Source of the DNA: Methanomassiliicoccales archaeon
GTDB taxonomy: Archaea > Thermoplasmatota > Thermoplasmata > SG8-5
Direction: 5' to 3'
Length of the DNA: 6,518 nucleotides
Assembly (NCBI GenBank): GCA_030636255.1
Contig: DAOVXH010000101.1
Location: 1-6,518 of the forward strand
Within the stretch, counting starts at the first letter, position 1, and each line of letters opens with the position of its first letter. This document shows, one piece after another, positions 1 to 5,817 of the stretch. A model generated the notes under the pieces. The model was given only the letters and a program-made list of their open reading frames with translations, was not told where the DNA came from and searched no databases. Both the position numbers and the translations under genes were made by a program.

Positions 1-1689
1 AATGCACTTTACCGCAAGGGAAAAGCATTGCATAACCTGGAGCGCTATGACGAGGCAATCAGAAGCTTCTCCGAGATACTGGCCATTAATCCAGATGATG
101 TCAAGATACTAAATTACAGAGCAAAATCTCTCATGGCTGAGGGCAGGTTTGACGAGGCATCTGCAGACTTTGACAGGGCCCTTGGGCTGGACTCAGGCAA
201 TATGAAGACCCTTACCAATATAGGAATCCTCAAATTGGAGATGAAGGACTATGATGGTGCACTTCGTCATCTGAACAATGCTATGCAAATGAATCCCAAG
301 AACAAGGATGTAATAGTTGCCAAGGCCAAGGTCTATGAAGCAATGGAAAACCTCACAGATGCCAGATACTGGTACAAGGAGGCCATGAACATTGGCGAGG
401 ACACGGAACTTCTAATGAGCTATGCTCTGCTGCTTTCCAAGACCGGTGAGCACAGGGAGGCCGTGGAAATGTTCGAAAGATTGTTAGCTGTTAACCCGGA
501 GGACAAGGAGGCCTGGTATAATCAGGGATTCTCCCATGAAAAGCTCAGGGACTTCGAGAATGCCCTGAAATGCTATGACATGGCAATCGGCCTTGACCCG
601 GATGATAAGTTCGCCTGGAACAGCAAGGGACTTGCGCTTCTGGAAATGGGACGTCAGGACAATGCCCTGAGATGTTTCCAGCGTGCCCTGGAAATAGATC
701 CTAACTTTGATTCTGCCCAGGATGGTCTGCGGCTGTCCAATGAAAAAGTTGAAGCAATGGAAATAGAAAAGTTCGCCAGGGCCATACTGCGCCTTGAATT
801 TGAGCGGAGCCGACCAGTTTCCAGGGAGGAGGCATTCAGAGATGCAGGGGTTCCATATGCAAATCTTGAGGCAGTGTTCAATTTCCTAAATCAGATGGAT
901 ACCATTTCAATTCAGACACTCAGCGAGAATGAGGCCCAGGAGCTGGAAGATGCTTCCAGGGATGTTCTTATCAGGTCCATTGGCAGCGGCACATCAAACC
1001 AGAAGACCAAGCTTCGTTTGTCAGATATTGCTTCAAATTTCCCAGATTACACACTGTGGAAGGCCAAGCGGGTACTGAGCTATATCCAGCAGGTGGACAA
1101 TATGAGCTTCCCACCTAATTCTACACCAGAACTGGACAATCTACTTCGCAGGGCAGTGAGCCTCCCGCCAGAGCGCCGGACAATAATCGGACTTGTGGAA
1201 TCCCTTGGTCTAGGGGTAATGAAGGCCAAGCAATTACAATCATTACTGGCAACATTCCAGAAAGAAGGCTATGTTGCTCCAGTGGTTGAGATTGGTTCCC
1301 TGGTAAGTGATGAATATGCAGGTTCACAGCCACTTAGAAGGCAAGAACCGGCCATGCAGGAACCTCTGGCTCAGCAGTCAGAACAGCCCGCACCGGCTCC
1401 CCAGGTAGATTCCCACGGAGCAGACCCAGGAATGGCAAGACATCATTGCCAGCCCCACGGCCATTTGTCTGTTATGCGTCATTCTTGTGGTGCATATCTC
1501 TGCCATAATTGTATCAGTGGAGCTACAAAGTGCCCTATCTGCCATCTGCCGATTCATGGAGATAAAAAGGAGCCAGCACCGGTTCAGCGTGCCCCTGAAG
1601 AGCTTCCTCCGGAAGATGACTATGACCAAGAAGAGGATTACAAGCAAAGAAGCGATAGTGATGTGAAAAGTGAATATGGTACTTTGTAA
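1..1689 (+). CDS. TPR-repeat protein with C-terminal zinc-binding module (5' end outside window)
   Basis: The frame is open from base 1, so this is the C-terminal 562 residues of a longer protein (numbered here from base 1). A TTG at 28-30 falls inside the first TPR and is not the start. Seven consecutive 34-residue TPR units fill residues 1-236, with the usual Gly/Ala, Tyr/Phe and 'NP-D/DP-D' turn positions (e.g. INPDD, VNPED, LDPDD, IDPNF). TPRs are protein-interaction scaffolds. Residues ~250-430 are helical; the stretches near 335-368 and 388-430 look winged-helix-like, which I infer from pattern only. A Pro/Gln-rich linker (~432-478) follows. Next is a zinc-binding module: C483-x2-H486, H494-x-C496, C501-x2-C504 and C511-x2-C514, resembling B-box/RING-type fingers. 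The tail after ~525 is acidic. There is no signal peptide or membrane segment in the visible part, so it is probably a cytoplasmic adaptor. Its partner is unknown. The stop TAA is at 1687-1689. Confidence 0.93.
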   Translation, partial: NALYRKGKALHNLERYDEAIRSFSEILAINPDDVKILNYRAKSLMAEGRFDEASADFDRALGLDSGNMKTLTNIGILKLEMKDYDGALRHLNNAMQMNPKNKDVIVAKAKVYEAMENLTDARYWYKEAMNIGEDTELLMSYALLLSKTGEHREAVEMFERLLAVNPEDKEAWYNQGFSHEKLRDFENALKCYDMAIGLDPDDKFAWNSKGLALLEMGRQDNALRCFQRALEIDPNFDSAQDGLRLSNEKVEAMEIEKFARAILRLEFERSRPVSREEAFRDAGVPYANLEAVFNFLNQMDTISIQTLSENEAQELEDASRDVLIRSIGSGTSNQKTKLRLSDIASNFPDYTLWKAKRVLSYIQQVDNMSFPPNSTPELDNLLRRAVSLPPERRTIIGLVESLGLGVMKAKQLQSLLATFQKEGYVAPVVEIGSLVSDEYAGSQPLRRQEPAMQEPLAQQSEQPAPAPQVDSHGADPGMARHHCQPHGHLSVMRHSCGAYLCHNCISGATKCPICHLPIHGDKKEPAPVQRAPEELPPEDDYDQEEDYKQRSDSDVKSEYGTL

Positions 1690-1729
1690 TTGCATGGGTC
1701 TAGGGTCTCAGTTATTATTAAACATGTCT

Positions 1730-1770
1730 CGCCCTAATACCGCAATCTTAAGATTTGCGGATACTGGGCG
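1730..1770. repeat. Bulged palindrome / hairpin downstream of TPR gene
   Basis: CGCCC (1730-1734) pairs with GGGCG (1766-1770). Inside that, CCGCAATC (1740-1747) pairs with GATTTGCGG (1752-1760) around a TTAA loop, with a single bulged T at 1754. A small internal loop (TAATA against ATACT) separates the two stems. The hairpin starts 40 bp after the TPR stop codon. It could be a 3'-end or processing structure, or a binding site for a dimeric regulator. No T-run follows it, so a simple intrinsic terminator is not supported. Confidence 0.55.
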
Positions 1771-1983
1771 ATGAATCGTTTAATCAAAGGACTCCCCGGG
1801 TTATCCCTCTCTAGCAGTGAACATAACTGGGTGACTTTTTCTACATTTCTATTCAATGTCGCCCAGCAGGTGAACAGAGAGGGATACCCCCCCCTTCAGG
1901 GTTGGGGAGCCCTCATTCAAGGATATATCATAGTGGCAGAAGGTGTATACTGGGCAACAATCACAGTAAGCATTGGTAGTTGA
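1738..1983 (+). pseudogene. Possible remnant of a secreted-protein C-terminus
   Basis: This is an 82-codon open frame ending at TGA 1981-1983; an ATG lies at 1771 with no Shine-Dalgarno before it. Its last residues, GVYWATITVSIGS, resemble the last residues of the large secreted protein downstream, GVYRGTITITLWH: a beta-strand pattern right at the stop in both. The earlier part shows no recognisable domain and overlaps strong inverted repeats and a C8 run (1887-1894) that could mask a frameshift. It may be the decayed 3' end of a paralogue, or a chance open frame. A functional 70-residue protein seems unlikely. Confidence 0.2.
1792..1909. other. Candidate structured RNA or inverted-repeat element (three-way junction)
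   Basis: Four nested or adjacent stems can be read directly. P1 is CTCCCC (1792-1797) with GGGGAG (1904-1909). P2 is 1798-1812 with 1876-1889, 14 pairs with one bulged T at 1801. P3 is CTGGGTGAC (1827-1835) with GTCGCCCAG (1858-1866), nine pairs including one G-U. P4 is the small hairpin CCC-TTCA-GGG (1892-1901). The internal loop between P2 and P3 is flanked by near-identical AGCAGTGAAC (1813-1822) and AGCAGGTGAAC (1865-1875). I recognise no known RNA family; it lacks the SRP RNA, RNase P and tRNA motifs I looked for. It could be an orphan ncRNA, a 3'-UTR structure, or the remains of a palindromic element. The strand is unknown. Confidence 0.35.
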
Positions 1984-2056
1984 TGTTTGAAATACTTCAA
2001 TCTGATTATCATTTTTGATATTATTGAGATAAATCACTGATAACTGTATAGCAATG

Positions 2057-2064
2057 TATAAATA
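2057..2064 (+). promoter_or_regulatory. Archaeal TATA box for the secreted-protein gene
   Basis: TATAAATA lies in a region with no coding signal, about 75 bp before the GTG start. An archaeal start site ~25 bp downstream would fall near 2083-2090 (in CAAATATCAG), leaving a 5' leader of about 50 nt. No strong BRE was identified upstream; AGCAATG precedes the box. Confidence 0.55.
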
Positions 2065-2103
2065 ACCTTGAAAGCTTACACCAAATATCAGTATTAGAAC
2101 AAT

Positions 2104-2115
2104 CTGCTTTAGCAG
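2104..2115. repeat. Short perfect palindrome in the 5' leader
   Basis: CTGCTTTAGCAG can form a 4-5 bp hairpin about 10 nt before the Shine-Dalgarno and downstream of the predicted start site. It could tune translation or bind a regulator, but a palindrome this short may be chance. Confidence 0.3.
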
Positions 2116-2124
2116 AGTTTATCC

Positions 2125-2130
2125 GGGAGG
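2125..2130 (+). promoter_or_regulatory. Shine-Dalgarno deciding the GTG start at 2138
   Basis: GGGAGG sits 7 nt before the GTG at 2138-2140 and matches the CCUCC anti-SD of archaeal 16S rRNA. It selects this GTG, which gives a proper signal peptide beginning MNLKKL. No ATG lies closer to this site in the frame. Confidence 0.8.
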
Positions 2131-2137
2131 AATAAGC

Positions 2138-5100
2138 GTGAATTTAAAAAAATTGTCAGTGACTATTGTGGTCATTACAATGGTGAGCATTGGTTTTGGA
2201 AATATTATTAGTGATAATGCCCAGGGGGCGTTTATCAATAATCTTTCAGGAACTGGGCTGATAGGTGGATTCTCCTCCTATGATGTTGCCTGGAATGATG
2301 ATGGAACCATGGCCGTTGTTGCTGGACATGAAATAGGCAATGGTCAGAATGCCTATGCTTACTTCCCTGACAATGACACTTATTTCCCACTGACTAATTT
2401 TTACGGCCTCCAGTCTCTGAATGGCGTTGAATATTCCAATGAGCGCGTGATTCCGACTCCCAGTGTACTTCTGGTGGATGCAGACTACAATGAGGAAGGA
2501 CAAATTGTCGGCGCTTACCAATCTGCCCTTGCATCCTGCAATGCAGATGTAACAGTCTGGGATTCGTATCCCAGCCCTCCAGCTGCAAAGCCAAGATTCG
2601 CTGATATGGTTGATTATGATGTGGTGATATGGGTGCCAACCAGGATGAACATGGATGGAAATATTGGCCCTGGCGATGCATTCAACACAGCTGATGAAAA
2701 TGAAATAGCCCAATATCTGGCTGCTGGCGGCAATTTCATGCTTTCTAATATCTATTACACAGATTACACTGATGCTGGCAGTTATGCTTATACTCCCGGA
2801 GATTTTGCATATGACTATTTCGGTATAAACCATATAACCGATCCGTGGTCCATGTACGATGAATATATCAATGAGACTGTGAATGACGCAGTCTACGATG
2901 GTATTGGAACACAATGGCTTGATTGGTGGATAAATGGCTGGGGCGGCTCACCAGATGAAAATGAGTATCTCTTCCCCAGCAATGGAGAAATATGTTTCTT
3001 TGGAACCGATTCTGGTATGGTTTCTTACTATCCCATGGGTATAAGATATGACCAGGGTGATTTCAAATCAACTTTCTTTGGATTCCCATTCGAGGCTATC
3101 TCATCTAACAGTGCAAGAGAAGATATAATGGAAAATACACTGGAATGGTTCATGCCTGGCTCCCAGGGACCAACCAGACAATCCAGTGTTCTTATTGTGG
3201 ATGCTGATTATCATGAAGATGGACTTGCAGACGCCTATGATTGGGCACTCACTAACAATTCCTGGGATGTGACCATATGGGATGTTTATCCATCTAATAC
3301 CAAACCAGTTTCTGGAAATCTGATGGGATATGACCTGGTTGTCTGGGTGCCCTCAAGGGACATGCAGGGTGCTGCTGGCAATGGCGACGCATTCAACAGT
3401 GTTGATGAAAACCAGGTAACAGGTTATCTTGGCTTAGGTGGTAATTTCTTCCTTTCAAATATCTACTGGTCTGACTGGAGTTCCGGCGGTGGTTTCTACA
3501 ACCCTGGAGATTTCGCCTATGATGTATTTGGCATAAATGATATGAACAATCAGTGGTCAAGTTATGAAGATTATGTGCAAGGTTGGGGCGGCGACGAGGT
3601 TTTCGATGGCTTTGGCCCGGCCTGGTATGATTGGAATAAATATGACTGGGGCGGCTCCAAACCGAATGCTTGTGATGAAATCAATCCGATGTTCGCAACA
3701 AATGGTGTGGAGATAGTTGAAGATATGATGTCCTCATATAATGGTGGAGTTTATTATGACGAAGGAAATTTCAAATCCATGTTCATGGGCTTCCCCTTTG
3801 AGGTTATGACTCAACCCTATACTGACGATTTTTGGGCAAGGGCATTGGAATGGTTCGAGCCTGGTTCCACTGCCTGGGATCCTGCATCTTTCGAATATCA
3901 GGATGTCTGGTGGGTTTGTGGCGATTATCCAGGTAGTTTTCCCCCCACAGCATATAGGGTGGTACCCAGTGAAGGATTGACCTTACAATCCCTTGGAACT
4001 TCTAATGTGTTCCAGGATGTTTCCTGCGACCATCTGGGCAATCCACTGTTTGTTAGTCGAGGGGGCAATGATATGCAGTATTATGATTATCTCAGTGAAA
4101 GCTGGTATTCTATCACCTCTGGAGCTACAGTAATTTCAGACTATGATTTCTTTAGTTTGGATTTCAATGAGAATGACAGGAGATTTTACTTTGCTGGAGA
4201 GAGGAACACGGACAGTATGGTCACCATGTGGTACACTGATGCAGCTCCATTGGACAGTGGCACTGCCCAGGCCTATGCGTTCAATTATCTGCCAATAGTA
4301 GACAAAATTCTATACAGCATAGCCTGGAATCAAGTCTATGATTATGGCCTGGCTGTAGGCGAAGATATGGTTTACAAGGTCCAGCCATATGACTATTATG
4401 GCAATGGAACTCTTGGGTATTCTGTTATCAATACCACCTTTGGAACTGCCAGGGATGTTTCCTGGGATACTGATGGTTACAATGAGGCAGGAATTGTTGG
4501 GTCCCAGGGAGTGAACTTTGAAGGTACTTACTGGAGGTTTTATGATTCCAATCCACAGCTTATTGAGGAATATGGAACAGGAGTTATTTTTACCCCATTT
4601 ATGACCTGCGCAATGAAACCGCCTTCCAGTCCTAAATGGTTGTTTATACCATCCTCTACTGGCGACATAAGGGTCAATATAGAGGAAAAGGACGAGAGTG
4701 GTGAACTCACCATAAACGCGGACCAACCCCATATTATAACCATGAACATGTGGAAACAGAGTGATGGCACTAAAGCCAGTGTCCTGAACAAACCATTGGA
4801 TGCAGATACAACCTACACGTTCTTCATTGAGGCAAATTACACCATTGGCGGAGTTGACCAATGGTCTGACCCCACCTTCCAAATTGATCTTATGGCATGG
4901 TATGATGGTGGCATTAATTTGGGTGCTGCATCAGTTCCTGGGGACCCATCTTGGACAAGTGATGAATTCAGGACCAGGCAGTTTAATGTCAGCTTTCAAA
5001 CCAATACAAATACAGCCTCTCTTAATTATCCAGTACCTGGAGCAGGAGGACCGGAATTTGCTCTTGATTACTGGGTAGACCCTGCCAGCTATGGAGTAGA

Positions 5101-5776
5101 TGGAAGCTATAATCAGATTTATCTCAATATAACATTTGAAAAACTCACAGCTGTTGCTGGCAGTGATCTTCTAATGGGTCCATCTGCAACACCATGGGAT
5201 GTTAATTCACTCCTGAATGCAGATAGCTGGGACTTCCGGGCAATGGCATACATTCCATCGTCCACAATAAAGAATGTGAGTTATGGAGAATTTGGAATCA
5301 ATGAATATGCTTCGGTAAGTGTTATTGGAAGCCCTGGAGGCAGTGTTCCACCTGGTGTAACAGATTATGCACTATCAACACCCAGCAGGATATACTATTC
5401 CACAAATGCTCCCTATACTCTGAATGTATCAGTACCAAATATTTACAAGGATGGAAATCCAGCATCTCCAAATTGGATTGATGCTTCAGATGTCAAGGTT
5501 CAGAACACACATGTCGATGCAGATATAACAAATTCAGAAATTCACACATTCCCAACTCCCTTTGTTGGGCCAGGGGATGATCTGCATATATGGTGGATTG
5601 CAGGAGCTCCAGTTAATCCAACCAATCATGGTACTGAAATGGCAGGCCCCACTCATTCCGATTTCTCGGCAGCCGGGGCATTCGAAGTTACTGAGGTATA
5701 CTGGTGGATAACTGTGCCAGCCGGTCTTCCTGAAGGAGTTTATAGAGGAACCATAACCATAACCCTGTGGCATTAA
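2138..5776 (+). CDS. Giant secreted multidomain protein: propeller-like blades split by a duplicated alpha/beta domain
   Basis: This 1212-residue exported protein has no function I recognise. Residues 1-31 are a signal peptide: K4-K5, a hydrophobic core to ~24, and cleavage near AQG-A (28-31). Residues 32-95 hold one propeller-like blade (SYDVAWNDDG at 47-56). Two tandem copies of a ~235-residue domain follow (108-342 and 349-577). Each opens VLLVDADY or VLIVDADY and later has a YDVVIWVP-type strand, a GGNF-LSNIY turn and a WF-PGS end, resembling flavodoxin/ThuA/amidotransferase-like folds. The usual nucleophilic Cys is absent at the LSNIY turn, so a non-catalytic role is possible. More blade-like strands recur at 589, 627, 673, 727 and 773. 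Residues ~850-1212 are beta-rich (AWYDGG at 920-925) and end in a strand; there is no C-terminal membrane anchor or sorting motif. At least ten N-x-S/T sequons suggest archaeal N-glycosylation. It is probably released or held in the S-layer by contacts. It has its own promoter. Confidence 0.92.
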   Translation: MNLKKLSVTIVVITMVSIGFGNIISDNAQGAFINNLSGTGLIGGFSSYDVAWNDDGTMAVVAGHEIGNGQNAYAYFPDNDTYFPLTNFYGLQSLNGVEYSNERVIPTPSVLLVDADYNEEGQIVGAYQSALASCNADVTVWDSYPSPPAAKPRFADMVDYDVVIWVPTRMNMDGNIGPGDAFNTADENEIAQYLAAGGNFMLSNIYYTDYTDAGSYAYTPGDFAYDYFGINHITDPWSMYDEYINETVNDAVYDGIGTQWLDWWINGWGGSPDENEYLFPSNGEICFFGTDSGMVSYYPMGIRYDQGDFKSTFFGFPFEAISSNSAREDIMENTLEWFMPGSQGPTRQSSVLIVDADYHEDGLADAYDWALTNNSWDVTIWDVYPSNTKPVSGNLMGYDLVVWVPSRDMQGAAGNGDAFNSVDENQVTGYLGLGGNFFLSNIYWSDWSSGGGFYNPGDFAYDVFGINDMNNQWSSYEDYVQGWGGDEVFDGFGPAWYDWNKYDWGGSKPNACDEINPMFATNGVEIVEDMMSSYNGGVYYDEGNFKSMFMGFPFEVMTQPYTDDFWARALEWFEPGSTAWDPASFEYQDVWWVCGDYPGSFPPTAYRVVPSEGLTLQSLGTSNVFQDVSCDHLGNPLFVSRGGNDMQYYDYLSESWYSITSGATVISDYDFFSLDFNENDRRFYFAGERNTDSMVTMWYTDAAPLDSGTAQAYAFNYLPIVDKILYSIAWNQVYDYGLAVGEDMVYKVQPYDYYGNGTLGYSVINTTFGTARDVSWDTDGYNEAGIVGSQGVNFEGTYWRFYDSNPQLIEEYGTGVIFTPFMTCAMKPPSSPKWLFIPSSTGDIRVNIEEKDESGELTINADQPHIITMNMWKQSDGTKASVLNKPLDADTTYTFFIEANYTIGGVDQWSDPTFQIDLMAWYDGGINLGAASVPGDPSWTSDEFRTRQFNVSFQTNTNTASLNYPVPGAGGPEFALDYWVDPASYGVDGSYNQIYLNITFEKLTAVAGSDLLMGPSATPWDVNSLLNADSWDFRAMAYIPSSTIKNVSYGEFGINEYASVSVIGSPGGSVPPGVTDYALSTPSRIYYSTNAPYTLNVSVPNIYKDGNPASPNWIDASDVKVQNTHVDADITNSEIHTFPTPFVGPGDDLHIWWIAGAPVNPTNHGTEMAGPTHSDFSAAGAFEVTEVYWWITVPAGLPEGVYRGTITITLWH
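2459..3163 (+). repeat. Tandem domain copy A within the secreted protein
   Basis: This encodes residues 108-342. Motifs in order are VLLVDADY (110-117), VTVWDSYP, YDVVIWVPTR, GDAFN-ADENE, GGNFMLSNIY, PGDFAYDYFGIN, GWGG, GDFKSTFFGFPFEA and LEWFMPGS. The same motifs recur in the same order in copy B. Copy A is slightly longer, including extra residues around the NETVND segment. Confidence 0.85.
3182..3868 (+). repeat. Tandem domain copy B within the secreted protein
   Basis: This encodes residues 349-577. Matching motifs are VLIVDADY (351-358), VTIWDVYP, YDLVVWVPSR, GDAFNSVDENQ, GGNFFLSNIY, PGDFAYDVFGIN, GWGG, GNFKSMFMGFPFEV and LEWFEPGS. The offset to copy A is about 235-241 residues. The proteins are clearly similar, but the DNA has diverged substantially between copies, which points to an old duplication rather than a recent slippage event. 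Confidence 0.85.
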
Positions 5777-5781
5777 CCAGT

Positions 5782-5795
5782 GGAAAGCCTTAATT
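5782..5795 (+). promoter_or_regulatory. Weak candidate promoter for a leaderless transcript
   Basis: GGAAAG (5782-5787) followed by TTAATT (5790-5795) puts a BRE/TATA-like element about 25 bp before the ATG at 5818. That is the spacing expected for archaeal leaderless mRNA. No Shine-Dalgarno precedes this ATG, which fits. The match to the TATA consensus is poor, and co-transcription from the upstream gene is equally possible. Confidence 0.25.
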
Positions 5796-5817
5796 CCATG
5801 ATGTTTATCCAGCCCTG

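Larger units (their letters stand above)
1690..2137. other. Intergenic region, 448 bp, rich in inverted repeats
   Basis: No convincing gene was found here. The first ~220 bp carry strong inverted repeats (1730-1770 and 1792-1909) and a C8 run at 1887-1894. The stretch ~1980-2056 is AT-rich, and the promoter and RBS of the downstream secreted-protein gene fill the end. There is a T-rich tract at 1835-1849 but no clear terminator right after the TPR gene. One 82-codon open frame (1738-1983) crosses the structured part and is described separately. Confidence 0.8.

Noticed and set aside
28..30. TTG as the start codon of the TPR gene
   Set aside because: The frame is open to base 1, and the residues before it complete the first TPR unit, so the true start lies upstream of the window.
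1378..1695. Minus-strand frame with a hydrophobic N-terminus
   Set aside because: It lies opposite the zinc module and acidic tail of the TPR gene. The hydrophobic stretch is the antisense of the acidic and charged tail.
1730..1770. Classic intrinsic terminator
   Set aside because: No T-tract follows the stem, and archaeal termination relies mainly on T-runs rather than hairpins.
1708..2031. Imperfect terminal inverted repeats (TCTCAGTTATTATTA against TATTATTGAGA) of a MITE-like element
   Set aside because: The match needs gaps, is AT-rich, and has no target-site duplication that I could find.
1849..2037. 62-residue minus-strand frame in the gap
   Set aside because: It has no Shine-Dalgarno and no recognisable motif, and it crosses the inverted repeats.
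1690..2137. tRNA, SRP RNA or RNase P RNA in the gap
   Set aside because: No GTTCRANNC T-loop, no SRP helix 8 GGAAG/AGCAG-type core and no RNase P conserved segments were seen.
2246..2914. 222-residue open frame on the minus strand
   Set aside because: It is fully antisense to the secreted-protein gene, shows no recognisable domain and has no Shine-Dalgarno I could see. It is a shadow of a well-supported gene.
4310..4882. 190-residue open frame on the minus strand
   Set aside because: It is antisense to the propeller region of the secreted protein, with composition expected of a shadow frame and no domain.
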